A DNA stretch of 61,667 nucleotides from Candidatus Zymogenus saltonus (GTDB lineage: Bacteria > Desulfobacterota > Zymogenia > Zymogenales > Zymogenaceae), in assembly GCA_016929395.1 (NCBI GenBank), contig JAFGIX010000080.1, forward strand, positions 1-61,667. Reading direction: 5' to 3'. Position 1 is the first letter of the stretch; every line of letters begins with the position of its first letter. A model generated the notes under the pieces. The model was not told the origin of the DNA, did no database searches, and was given only the letters and a program-made list of their open reading frames with translations. Both the position numbers and the translations under genes were made by a program. Below, piece by piece: positions 43,014 to 51,114 of this stretch.

Positions 43014-43704
43014 TTCTTTTTAAAACCTCGACTAAATACGGGACATTCTCATCGTGCTTCATGGCGTCGTCAATAATGATTTCTGGGTCATAATGAACAC
43101 GTCTGTGCTTAACCTCTCCAGAATCAATATCAAATATCGCATAACTTGCAGCGCTTATACCATCTCTCGGTTGTCCAACCGAGCCCGGATTGATAATGAG
43201 CTTATCTTTGTATCGCTTGAAAAAAGGATAATGTGTATGCCCCAGCAGTATCACGTCTCCGGCCACTTCCTGAAAACGTTCCCAGTCCTTATAGTCCGGG
43301 TATATTCGGCCATTGAGAGGGTCCCAGGGTGTGCCGTGATACAAATTGAATGAGATCCCGTTTACTTCCTTTTTCAATGATAATGGAAACGATTTTAATA
43401 GTGATATTGACGATGGAGATAAATCTCTTAAGGCTCTTGTAAGACCCGTACCGTACTTTTTTTCGTATTCATAGCCCGGACCGATCCCGTTCTCTATACA
43501 TTCCAATAATATGATGTCATGATTTCCACAAATACTTGTTATGCGATTCCTTTCCCAAATGGAAATGCAATCTTCAACGAACGGATAATATCCGCATAAA
43601 TCGCCCAGAAAGAAAATATTGTCCGCTTCATTGAACAGCAGCGCCATCACCTTTTTAAATGCAAAGCTGTTTCCATGAATGTCCGATATAATGCCGATTC
43701 TCAT
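43006..43704 (-). CDS. Calcineurin-like metallophosphoesterase
   Basis: A 232-residue phosphoesterase of the YfcE/MJ0936-like group. Metal-binding residues occur in order: D-x-H in IISDIHGNSF, GDLCGY, GNHD, and H-x-H-like LGHTHYPF, with NPGSVGQPRDG closing the fold. It should hydrolyse a phosphomonoester or diester; in this cluster a sugar phosphate is likely. ATG 43704 overlaps the stop of the SDR gene as ATGA, so I prefer it to ATG 43722. The adjacent ATP-grasp gene starts before this one ends. Confidence 0.85.
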   Translation of the reverse strand: MRIGIISDIHGNSFAFKKVMALLFNEADNIFFLGDLCGYYPFVEDCISIWERNRITSICGNHDIILLECIENGIGPGYEYEKKYGTGLTRALRDLSPSSISLLKSFPLSLKKEVNGISFNLYHGTPWDPLNGRIYPDYKDWERFQEVAGDVILLGHTHYPFFKRYKDKLIINPGSVGQPRDGISAASYAIFDIDSGEVKHRRVHYDPEIIIDDAMKHDENVPYLVEVLKRNG

Positions 43705-44579
43705 TGAATATTCACTACCCATTCCGGCCTGTTTTCCCAGATCGTCATCAGCTCTTCCGAAAAGGGTTTTAAAAGGGGAACAAACTCCGGGCTCTGTTTA
43801 TAAATAACTTCGTCCGAGCCGCCGTCATCCTGCCATATCACCGACAGTTTGGACCCGGGCAAATGTTGTACCGCCTCAACGAAAAAACGTGTATCTATAA
43901 CGTCTCTTCCGGCCCCCAGGAAAAGCCCCGGAATACGGTTTTCCCCGAGATACAAAATACAGTTTGCGGCCTCCCGTGCAGATATATAGTTTCTCCTGCT
44001 TTTGAAGCGCTTTACGATAGGCTTCGATTCGGGCGGTACCTCACGAACGGCCGCCAGTAAAAGCCTGTTCCAGAACAATGTGGGGCTTTTTTGCCATCCC
44101 CAGATACCTGATAATCTCACGATAGCCCTTCGCTCCCACGATATCATGTTCCTCAATATATGCTCCGCCGTCAATTTGCCGATGCCGTAAAAAGTCGTCG
44201 GGTTGCACGGCGTGGCGATATCGGCATAGGGGATATCATCATATACGCTTACTGTACTGACGAATATTGAGAAACCAATGCCCGTATCCTTTGCCCATGA
44301 GGCAACATTAATTGCCATTAAAGTGTTATCGATTAAGCCGTCAGCCGAGTCCCATTCCACAACGGCCGCGGCGTGAATGAGTACGGCTTCTTTTGGCTCG
44401 GCAATATGAATCTTCTTCTCTAATGCCTCCTTTGCACCGGGCAAGGTCAAGTCAATTCCGCCCTGACGGGGTGAATATACGGGAATAATTCTTGAATCCG
44501 GAGACGACTCCGATAGAGCCTTAACGATATTCCGGCCCAAAAACCCGGACGCACCTGTAATCACGAAAGTTGACGTCAC
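43701..44579 (-). CDS. NAD-dependent epimerase/dehydratase family protein
   Basis: An extended short-chain dehydrogenase/reductase of 292 residues. The NAD(P)-binding Gly motif GASGFLG is at the N-terminus, the catalytic STVSVYD Ser and Tyr-x3-Lys pair YGIGK lie in the middle, and an R-L-S-G-I-W-G stretch completes the substrate lobe. These enzymes epimerise, dehydrate or reduce nucleotide sugars. GTG 44579 is the start and the stop overlaps the phosphoesterase start. It may supply an additional sugar or modify the nonulosonate precursor; the specific reaction cannot be deduced. Confidence 0.82.
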   Translation of the reverse strand: MTSTFVITGASGFLGRNIVKALSESSPDSRIIPVYSPRQGGIDLTLPGAKEALEKKIHIAEPKEAVLIHAAAVVEWDSADGLIDNTLMAINVASWAKDTGIGFSIFVSTVSVYDDIPYADIATPCNPTTFYGIGKLTAEHILRNMISWERRAIVRLSGIWGWQKSPTLFWNRLLLAAVREVPPESKPIVKRFKSRRNYISAREAANCILYLGENRIPGLFLGAGRDVIDTRFFVEAVQHLPGSKLSVIWQDDGGSDEVIYKQSPEFVPLLKPFSEELMTIWENRPEWVVNIQ

Positions 44580-44617
44580 CGATAAGTCCCTTTTACTGCC
44601 AAGTCCTTATTCCCGCT

Positions 44618-45544
44618 TCATTCCGAAATCTGTGCAAAAAAGGTAATATTACGGCCCAGTTCCGAGCTAACTATTTTCCTGTAGAAAGACCTTCGAAGAT
44701 CACCCGGAAGCGACATCTCGAAATCTTTCCTCTTTTTATGGCACATTTTCCCTAAACTTCTATCCTTGACGTAATTATAACCCAACAGGAGAAATAGTTC
44801 CATCGGAAAGTCCGCCAGTCTTTCGAGAACGACAAATCCCAATTTCTGCAGGAATGAATTAAGGGTGTCGATATTAAAATAGTTGACATGATCCGGAATG
44901 GCGACCCACCAGCGATCTTCATGGATGACTTTCGTCGCCAGCTCTTGAATAAGGGAGAAATCATTGGGGACCTTGATACAAACGATACCTTTTTTCGGTT
45001 TCAGTAAGGACTTTACCATGTTTAAAAATTCATCGGGATGGGGAACATGTTCGAGAACGTTCATAAGGAGTATTGCGTCAAAAATCCCTTTAAAGTTTCC
45101 ATGTTCTTTTACAAATTCATCGAAAAAGCAATTATATATGACCAGCTTCCCTTGTGTCCCGTAATGTTCGGTCGCCTCCGCGGACGGCTCAATCCCCATT
45201 GCATCCCAACCCTTATCGACCATGAAGCTCAACAGGTCCCCCGTACCGCATCCCACCTCCAAAATCCTCCTGGAGTCTTCTCCCGGCAAAAGGTCTCTCA
45301 GTATATGATCGATATCGCTGTAAAAGGTTTTTTGAAGCCATTCGACCTCGCTTTTTGTCTCATCGCTGCGTTCATGCAGGCGTTTTATCGATTCAGCACC
45401 CTCTCCTTTCTTTATGAGATCGTAATAGCTGCTTTTATAATAGTCGGCCAGATATTCCTTTGTGGGGACAGGGTCTATTCTCATATACCCGTATTCAGGA
45501 TCTTTAATAACGCTGTATTTGCCCTTCTCAAAATTGGAACTCAC
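44618..45544 (-). CDS. Class I SAM-dependent methyltransferase
   Basis: A 308-residue methyltransferase with motif I RRILEVGCGTGDLLSFM, strand-2 acid in AMGIEPSAEATEHY, motif IV FDAILLMNVLEHVPHPDEFL, and a VCIKVPNDFSLIQ strand after it. The N-terminal 70 residues (YMRIDPVPTKEYLADYYKSSYY) resemble the extra region of glycan-associated methyltransf-23 proteins. GTG 45544 is chosen because GGAG lies six bases upstream; TTG 45556 would overlap that site. It sits next to pseG, so an early glycan or precursor substrate is likely. Confidence 0.8.
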   Translation of the reverse strand: MSSNFEKGKYSVIKDPEYGYMRIDPVPTKEYLADYYKSSYYDLIKKGEGAESIKRLHERSDETKSEVEWLQKTFYSDIDHILRDLLPGEDSRRILEVGCGTGDLLSFMVDKGWDAMGIEPSAEATEHYGTQGKLVIYNCFFDEFVKEHGNFKGIFDAILLMNVLEHVPHPDEFLNMVKSLLKPKKGIVCIKVPNDFSLIQELATKVIHEDRWWVAIPDHVNYFNIDTLNSFLQKLGFVVLERLADFPMELFLLLGYNYVKDRSLGKMCHKKRKDFEMSLPGDLRRSFYRKIVSSELGRNITFFAQISE

Positions 45545-45610
45545 TTTTTTCTCCAATCAAGACTTACCGTGTACTTTCTGTTCTTATACATAGTGATATA
45601 ATTATACAAA

Positions 45611-46669
45611 TTATATAGGAGCTTTTTTTGATACAAGAGCGGATATTACCCTTTTTACTCCATCTCCATCGACAAGCTTGTTGCCGTTTTTTTTCATAGA
45701 CAAACGATCCTCGTAGCTATTTAATAAACTATATACTGATTCCGCGATTTCTTGAGGAACAACCCGACTGCAAAATCCCAAGCTTATTCCCGCGCCCTTT
45801 TCGGAAACTCCAAGTGCCGCCCCTCTCTGATTATCGACAAGCACAACGATAATGGCCGGGAGTCCCATGAACGCCAGCTCCCAGACCGTGCTTCCGCCGG
45901 CCGATATCGCCAAGTCCGCCCATGCCATAAGTTCCGGCATGTTGGTTACATTCCTCTCAAGCCTTATAGAGAAAGGGGCGCCGGTGACTCTTGACTTTAA
46001 GTCCTCATAGTGGGGATTCTCTCCCCCAATCACGACCATAGCTTCAATGTCCCTCAATTTCAGCAGCGACAGGGCTTCCAGTACCTTCATCGTACAGTTG
46101 TCGGGATCGCTTCCCCCCATGGTGATCAATATCTTTTTCGCAACCTCCGGGATCTCCCGCCCATATCCCCGCCGTTTAAGAAACTCCCTCCTCAGGAGAA
46201 CATAATCCGTGCCGAGGAGGAGCACCGTGTACGGCTCCCTTTTCTTATATAATTCCTCATGGGCCTGGATATTCTGATTCAATACGATGTCGGCATAATA
46301 GTGATCGGCGTGACCGTAGTCATCCAAAAAAAGGAGCCTTTGTCCCGTCTCCTTTATTATCCTCTGATAACGAGCGTCGAATCGATATCCGTCAACCACG
46401 ATCCAGTCGGCCCCGCTTGCCCTCGCGAAATCGGCCGTTTTGACCGCGTCTTTGTCTCCCCCCGGGTCGGCAGAGATAACCTCCACCTCCATTCCCTCCC
46501 CTCTCCACCTTTCTCTTACGCTCGCCGTCTCTTCCCCCAGGAGGAGGACGACCCTCCCGCCCCTGTCCTGCCATCCCTGGGCCAGGGCGAGGCAGCGCAT
46601 GACGTGTCCCGAGCCGATTCTGGTGTTGCCGTCAGCGCGGATAACAAGCGTTTGACCCGATAGATCCAT
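45611..46669 (-). CDS. pseG: UDP-2,4-diacetamido-2,4,6-trideoxy-altropyranose hydrolase (PseG)
   Basis: A 352-residue GT-B-like hydrolase that removes UDP from the bis-acetamido sugar in the pseudaminate pathway. Family marks include RADGNTRIGSGHVMRCLALA at the N-terminus, VVDGYRFD, GTDYVLLRREF, ITMGGSDPDNCTMKVLEAL, and the UDP-binding ISAGGSTVWELAFMGLPAI. Length agrees with known PseG/SpsG proteins. It lies 24 bases from pseC and shares its transcript. Its G+C content is closer to the core genes than the AT-rich methyltransferase genes of the same cluster. Confidence 0.9.
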   Translation of the reverse strand: MDLSGQTLVIRADGNTRIGSGHVMRCLALAQGWQDRGGRVVLLLGEETASVRERWRGEGMEVEVISADPGGDKDAVKTADFARASGADWIVVDGYRFDARYQRIIKETGQRLLFLDDYGHADHYYADIVLNQNIQAHEELYKKREPYTVLLLGTDYVLLRREFLKRRGYGREIPEVAKKILITMGGSDPDNCTMKVLEALSLLKLRDIEAMVVIGGENPHYEDLKSRVTGAPFSIRLERNVTNMPELMAWADLAISAGGSTVWELAFMGLPAIIVVLVDNQRGAALGVSEKGAGISLGFCSRVVPQEIAESVYSLLNSYEDRLSMKKNGNKLVDGDGVKRVISALVSKKAPI

Positions 46670-46693
46670 CGAAGATATTTCTAAAATTTACAA

Positions 46694-47836
46694 TCAAGCC
46701 GCGCCCTCTATTACCTCGGAGATCACCCTCTCCACGTCCCCGTCGCTCATGGAGGGGAAGATGGGAAGCGAGATGATCCGCTCGTAGGCGTCTTCACTAA
46801 CGGGGCAGAGTCCCTTCCCGGTTCCGAGATTATCCCTGTAATAGGGCTGAAGGTGAACGGGAATGTAGTGTACGTTGACGCCGATCCCCCTGGATCTGAG
46901 CCCGGTAAATATCTCCTCTCTTCCTTTTTTCAGTAGATCGAGGTTCAAAAGGATTACGTACAGGTGATATGAGTGGGAGACATCGGGTCTTACGGCTAGC
47001 GGTTTGAAATTGGACTGCTCACTAAAGGCCTCGTCGTATCTTTTGGCGATCTCCCGTCTCTTTTTTACCCAGCCGTCCAATTTTTTCAGCTGGCTTAGTC
47101 CAAGGGCGCACTGAAAATCCGTTATCCTGTAGTTGTATCCCAGGCCGACCATCTCGTATATCCAGGTGCCCTTCTCGGAGCGCTCTTTCTGGTCCGTGTC
47201 GATCCCGTGGTTTCTGAATATCCTCATCCTCTCGGCGAATTCAAGATTGTCCGTCGTTACCATGCCCCCCTCGCCGGTTGTGATATGTTTTACGGGATGA
47301 AAGCTGAACGCGGTCAGGTCCGCGATGCTCCCCACGCTGCGGTCCTTATATGAGGCCCCGAGGGCGTGGCAGGAATCCCCGACGAGTACAAGCCCGTGAC
47401 GATTCGTTATCTCTTGAACGGCGTCATAGTTACAGGGCTGCCCGGCATAATCGACGCAGACAACGGCCCTGGTCTTTGGAGTTATCTTTTCTTCGATTTG
47501 AGCGGGATCGATAAGGAGGGTATCCTTCTCGACGTCGGCGAAGACGGGCATTCCCTTTTGATATACAACCGTGTTGGCTGTTGCAAGAAAGGTCATCGGG
47601 GGCACGATCACCTCGTCGCCGGCCTCGATCCCTATTGCGTACATGGTGGCGTGGAGGGCCGCTGTTCCGCTGGAGAAGGCCACGGCGTGTCTTGCCCCGA
47701 CTTTTTTTGCAAATTCGTTCTCGAAGGTCCCGATCATCGGGCCGGTCGTCAGCCAATCGGAGCGGAGCACCTCCTCGACGGATTGGATATCGTCCTCGTC
47801 GATAGATTGCCTTCCATAAGGGATATACTTATTCAA
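46694..47836 (-). CDS. pseC: UDP-4-amino-4,6-dideoxy-N-acetyl-altrosamine transaminase (PseC)
   Basis: A DegT/DnrJ/EryC1-type PLP enzyme of 380 residues that transfers an amino group from glutamate to the 4-keto sugar made by PseB. The N-terminal IPYGRQSIDEDDIQSVEEVL, the AFSSGTAALHA block and LVGDSCHALGASY (PLP-binding Asp) are typical, and the Schiff-base Lys is residue 183 in SFHPVKHITTGEGG. GYNYRITDFQCALGLSQL is another family signature. Start TTG 47836 has GGAG upstream and overlaps the end of pseB by eight bases, so the first two pathway enzymes are translationally coupled. Confidence 0.93.
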   Translation of the reverse strand: MNKYIPYGRQSIDEDDIQSVEEVLRSDWLTTGPMIGTFENEFAKKVGARHAVAFSSGTAALHATMYAIGIEAGDEVIVPPMTFLATANTVVYQKGMPVFADVEKDTLLIDPAQIEEKITPKTRAVVCVDYAGQPCNYDAVQEITNRHGLVLVGDSCHALGASYKDRSVGSIADLTAFSFHPVKHITTGEGGMVTTDNLEFAERMRIFRNHGIDTDQKERSEKGTWIYEMVGLGYNYRITDFQCALGLSQLKKLDGWVKKRREIAKRYDEAFSEQSNFKPLAVRPDVSHSYHLYVILLNLDLLKKGREEIFTGLRSRGIGVNVHYIPVHLQPYYRDNLGTGKGLCPVSEDAYERIISLPIFPSMSDGDVERVISEVIEGAA

Positions 47837-48836
47837 TACCGTGCTCCAGGCAGTATTCTTTTACAAGTTCCTTGATATCCTCGATTGAAAGCCATTCCGT
47901 GTTCTTTCCGCTGGAATAGTAAAAACCTTCCGGACAGCGTTTTCCACCGGCCTTTTTTAATGCCTCTTTATTGGTCCACCAATCGAAATTTGGTTGAATT
48001 ATAAAGAAATCGTCATACTCCATGGTGTTTCGGGCGTCGTCCTTTGTAATCATGAGCTCGTGCAACTTTTCTCCTGGCCTGATCCCGACTATCGAGGTCC
48101 TTGCATCGGGGGCGATGGCCTTTACAATATCGATGATTCTATAGCTGGGGATCTTGGGAACGAATAATTCACCGCCGTACATTATATCAAGGCAATTGAG
48201 GACGAAGTCCACGCTCTCCTGCAGAGTAATTGAAAAGCGGGTCATCTTCTCATCGGTCACAGGTAAAACGCCGGTCTTCTTTCTCTCCAAGAAATATGGG
48301 ATTACCGAGCCGCGACTTCCCACTACGTTTCCATACCGTACGACGGAGAAGATGGTCCCCGAATCTCCGCTCATAGCGTTTCCCGCGACAAAGAGTTTAT
48401 CGGAGCATAATTTAGTGGCGCCATACAGATTTATGGGATTGGCAGCCTTATCGGTGGAGAGGGCGATAACCTTCTTGACCTTTTGATTTATGGCCGCCCG
48501 TATGACATTCTGCCCGCCGAGGACGTTTGTCTTCACCGCCTCAAAAGGATTGTATTCGGCGGTGGGAATCTGCTTTAGTGCGGCGGCATGAACAACATAG
48601 TCCACTCCGTGAAATGCCTCGTACAACCGCTCCTGATCCCTGACGTCCCCTATAAAAAAGCGTAGAAACTTATATTTACCGTTGTCAAGCTCGTGGCTCA
48701 TATCGAATTGCTTGAGCTCGTCTCTTGAGAAGATGATGAGCTTTTTGGGTTTGTATCTTTCAATTACGGTTTTGACGAACTTTTTGCCGAATGAGCCGGT
48801 GCCGCCGGTGATTAATACTGTTTTATCGTTAAACAT
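47829..48836 (-). CDS. pseB: UDP-N-acetylglucosamine 4,6-dehydratase, inverting (PseB)
   Basis: The first enzyme of pseudaminate synthesis: it dehydrates UDP-GlcNAc at C4-C6 and inverts C5. It is an extended SDR with GGTGSFG at the N-terminus, IIFSRDELKQFDMSHEL (the PseB signature), an IGDVRD strand, HAAALKQIPTAEYNP, the ALSTDKAANPINLYGATK active-site region, and GIRPGEKLHELMI near the end. ATG 48836 (335 residues) is preferred over the in-frame GTG 48854, because homologues begin at this point and the promoter at 48869-48897 predicts an RNA start near 48862. It is the promoter-proximal gene of the glycan operon. Confidence 0.93.
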   Translation of the reverse strand: MFNDKTVLITGGTGSFGKKFVKTVIERYKPKKLIIFSRDELKQFDMSHELDNGKYKFLRFFIGDVRDQERLYEAFHGVDYVVHAAALKQIPTAEYNPFEAVKTNVLGGQNVIRAAINQKVKKVIALSTDKAANPINLYGATKLCSDKLFVAGNAMSGDSGTIFSVVRYGNVVGSRGSVIPYFLERKKTGVLPVTDEKMTRFSITLQESVDFVLNCLDIMYGGELFVPKIPSYRIIDIVKAIAPDARTSIVGIRPGEKLHELMITKDDARNTMEYDDFFIIQPNFDWWTNKEALKKAGGKRCPEGFYYSSGKNTEWLSIEDIKELVKEYCLEHGIE

Positions 48837-48868
48837 AATCCCTTTTTTACTCACATTAAAGGAAACAA

Positions 48869-48897
48869 ATTATACATCGTCTTTTTTACTTAATCAA
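48869..48897 (-). promoter_or_regulatory. Sigma70-like promoter of the glycan operon
   Basis: On the minus strand TTGATT (48897-48892), exactly 17 bases, TATAAT (48874-48869). Transcription would begin about 25 bases before the pseB ATG. It is the only strong promoter that I can see for the 23.6-kb minus-strand cluster. Confidence 0.7.
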
Positions 48898-48988
48898 GCA
48901 CTTTGTAAATTTTATACTTGGGGTGCAGGTGGGGGTCTCCCATAATATATATTGTGCGGTTAAAAAATATGGGAATCTACACAAAGAC

Positions 48989-49016
48989 TTGACAACATCG
49001 TCCTTTTTGATATTGT
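48989..49016 (+). promoter_or_regulatory. Sigma70-like promoter of the divergent methyltransferase gene
   Basis: TTGACA (48989-48994), 16 bases, TATTGT (49011-49016), about 130 bases before the TTG start at 49155. It lies about 90 bases from the glycan-operon promoter, so shared regulation is possible. The rest of the 48837-49154 gap shows nothing else that I can name. Confidence 0.55.
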
Positions 49017-49154
49017 ATGAACCTGATAATGAGAAGATAGGGGGCGTCGTGTAAGATCAAGGTAAACTGCCCCTCCGTTTATAATGGATCGCTCATAACG
49101 AAATTCCCATGTAAGGGCCGGATTTTTCCCCTGACAGATAACAGGAGATGACAG

Positions 49155-49907
49155 TTGGCAAAAGATAATGATATAAGAGAGAAATATGAATTATTAAGAA
49201 GTAGTGTTTATCGACCTTACTCGTTAAAAGGCTATGACCACTTCAAATACAGGATAGATGAAGCTCTGAAGGATATCAGTCCCGTCGGGATGTCCATACT
49301 TGATGTAGGGTGCGGGATCGGTCACCTTACGACGTATCTGGCGCTGATGGGCGCCGACAAGATAGTCGGGTTGGAGCCGATGTTGTCGGGATCTGCAGAT
49401 AACAGCTTTTTGATCTTTAAACGTAGCATCGAGGAGCTGGAGCTTTCAAACTGCGTTGCAATAAACGGCACCTTTCAGGAATTCAATTCAAAACCTCACG
49501 AGTTTGACATCCTCATTTCCTACAATTCTATAAACCACCTGGACGATGATAGGTGCAGAAAGCTCCACTATGACAGTGAGTCTTGGGGGCATTATCTCGG
49601 GATGATGAAAAAGGCGTATACTATGCTCAATTCGAGGGGCGTTTTTGTGATTGCCGATTGCTCTCGTACTAATATCTATTCCAAACTCGGCAAGCTCGGC
49701 ATTAAAAATCCCTTTATGTCGGATATAAACTGGGAAATTCACCAGCATCCGAGAACGTGGAAGCTCCTTCTTAAAGAAGCTGGATTCACCCGCATACGAT
49801 ATTGGTGGAATACCCCATATCAATTAAGAGGGATTAAATTTCTACTTTCAAATCGGTTCTTTTCGTACCTTACTACCTCGAATTTCGTCATTCACGCCTT
49901 TGTGTGA
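49155..49907 (+). CDS. Class I SAM-dependent methyltransferase
   Basis: A 250-residue methyltransferase divergent from the glycan operon. Motif I is SILDVGCGIGHLTTYLA, the strand-2 acid is KIVGLEPMLSG, and motif IV FDILISYNSINHLDDDR is followed by a long helix and VFVIADCSRTNIYSK. TTG 49155 has AGGAGATGAC six to ten bases upstream. The composition resembles the methyltransferases of the glycan cluster, and its position at the cluster edge suggests it belongs to the same function. Substrate unknown. Confidence 0.8.
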   Translation: MAKDNDIREKYELLRSSVYRPYSLKGYDHFKYRIDEALKDISPVGMSILDVGCGIGHLTTYLALMGADKIVGLEPMLSGSADNSFLIFKRSIEELELSNCVAINGTFQEFNSKPHEFDILISYNSINHLDDDRCRKLHYDSESWGHYLGMMKKAYTMLNSRGVFVIADCSRTNIYSKLGKLGIKNPFMSDINWEIHQHPRTWKLLLKEAGFTRIRYWWNTPYQLRGIKFLLSNRFFSYLTTSNFVIHAFV

Positions 49908-50301
49908 CATGACATCTTTTCCCCTTTGCTTTTGAGCTCTTGAATTATCGCAAAATCTTGCTGTTAGATCGCAGCTTGGAATTGAGATTGATGATGCACT
50001 GTTTTTTAGTCTCTACCTTTATTGGGGGCCAGGCCGAGAAATCAACGTTAATACTAAGTGGCAATGAGGCGATAAGAGAATAAGATTTACTCTAATAGGT
50101 TAATGGAGAGCATTATAGGATTGACAAAAATGCGCTCTTCATCCCACAAAAACTCTTCTGCATTATAAGAGCGCTTAAAATTCAGGATCAAAAAAACATG
50201 TTAGGATAAAAGCGTCCGGCAGGCTGTGGGTTGTTCGATAGAGTCCCAAGTTCCAATAGTATGTTGGTGATGTTTCTAATATAAGTGATTGTACCGAATT
50301 C
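49908..50301 (+). other. 394-base intergenic region with an inverted repeat
   Basis: No gene is supported here. GCGCTCTT (50132-50139) and AAGAGCGC (50167-50174) form a perfect 8-bp inverted repeat, and a TTGACA (50121-50126) lies just before it without a good -10. The repeat lacks a T-run, so its role is unclear. Confidence 0.35.
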
Positions 50302-50994
50302 TCACGGGAGAAAGAAGAGGGGATTCCTCTGGGTACCGTCGTATAGTACCTCGAAGTGGCAGTGGGGGCCCGTGCACCTTCCCGTACATCCCACCTCGCC
50401 TATCACCTCCCCGACCTTTACCCTTTTTCCCTCCTCAACCATGGTCTTTCTCATGTGGGCGTAAACCGTAGTATAATGCTCGTCGTGTCTTATCTCGACG
50501 GTGATCCCGTAGCCTCCCCTCCTCCCTACAAAGACAACGTCTCCGGGTCCCGCCGCAACGATCGACGTCCCGCTGGGGGCGGAGATGTCTATTCCCCAGT
50601 GAAACCTGCCCCACCGGGGGCCGAAGAGGGAGAACACCATGCCGTTGACGGGCCATATGAAGAGGCCCCTCTTTACCTTTGCGGCAAGCTCATCCGGCGT
50701 CGGGGGCGGAATCTCCAGGACCTTTCTCGCCCCCGGGATAAAGATCTTATCCCCGCTCTCTATGTCGTCGGGATTATAGATCTGGTTGTATTCGGCAATT
50801 GTCTTTGGATCGACCTTGTAAACACTGCTTATTCTCCACAGATCTTCTCCGGGAGAAACGGTATGATAAACGCCCTTTTGCTGCGGTACGAGCGTCATCA
50901 GGGTTTCACATCCCGGAAGAAGAAGCAGCATGGAGATCAGTATGGCGCCGCTCTTCAGTAATAGAAGTCGATGAGACCTGTTAAATAAAATCAT
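50302..50994 (-). CDS. LysM-domain M23 metallopeptidase lipoprotein (NlpD/EnvC-like)
   Basis: A predicted lipoprotein of about 230 residues that binds and cuts, or regulates cutting of, peptidoglycan. A signal peptide with lipobox LLLLPGC is followed by a LysM module (YHTVSPGEDLWRISSVYKVD...IFIPG). The C-terminal M23/LytM domain shows FHWGIDISAPSG (H-x3-D) and GPHCHFEVL (H-x-H), so the zinc ligands look intact. ATG 50994 puts the signal peptide at the N-terminus; ATG 51024 would add ten residues and lies in a hairpin. Intact ligands favour a true endopeptidase over an NlpD-type activator. Confidence 0.85.
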   Translation of the reverse strand: MILFNRSHRLLLLKSGAILISMLLLLPGCETLMTLVPQQKGVYHTVSPGEDLWRISSVYKVDPKTIAEYNQIYNPDDIESGDKIFIPGARKVLEIPPPTPDELAAKVKRGLFIWPVNGMVFSLFGPRWGRFHWGIDISAPSGTSIVAAGPGDVVFVGRRGGYGITVEIRHDEHYTTVYAHMRKTMVEEGKRVKVGEVIGEVGCTGRCTGPHCHFEVLYDGTQRNPLFFLP

Positions 50995-51004
50995 AGCTAA
51001 ATCA

Positions 51005-51023
51005 ATAAGGGGGCCGACCCCCA
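51005..51023 (-). terminator. Weak terminator-like hairpin before the M23 gene
   Basis: GGGGG (51022-51018 on the minus strand) pairs with CCCCC (51013-51009) around four bases, followed by TTATT. The U-run is short; it may reduce readthrough from the oxidoreductase gene. Confidence 0.3.
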
Positions 51024-51114
51024 TCCCTTAGGGTATCGGAGATTTTTTCTCCTCCCACCCGTCGGTTTTCTTTGCAGTTAAAGAAGATAAAATAAAGTCT
51101 ATTGGTCAATCGGG

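Noticed and set aside
24691-49945. GAGCTCTTGAAT occurs at 24691-24702 and 49934-49945, flanking the glycan cluster like an attachment-site pair.
   Set aside because: A 12-base identical pair is expected many times by chance in 60 kb, and no integrase or excision-type gene is present.
50132-50174. GCGCTCTT/AAGAGCGC inverted repeat considered as a terminator for the 49155 gene.
   Set aside because: The loop is 27 bases and no T-run follows, so a terminator call is not justified.
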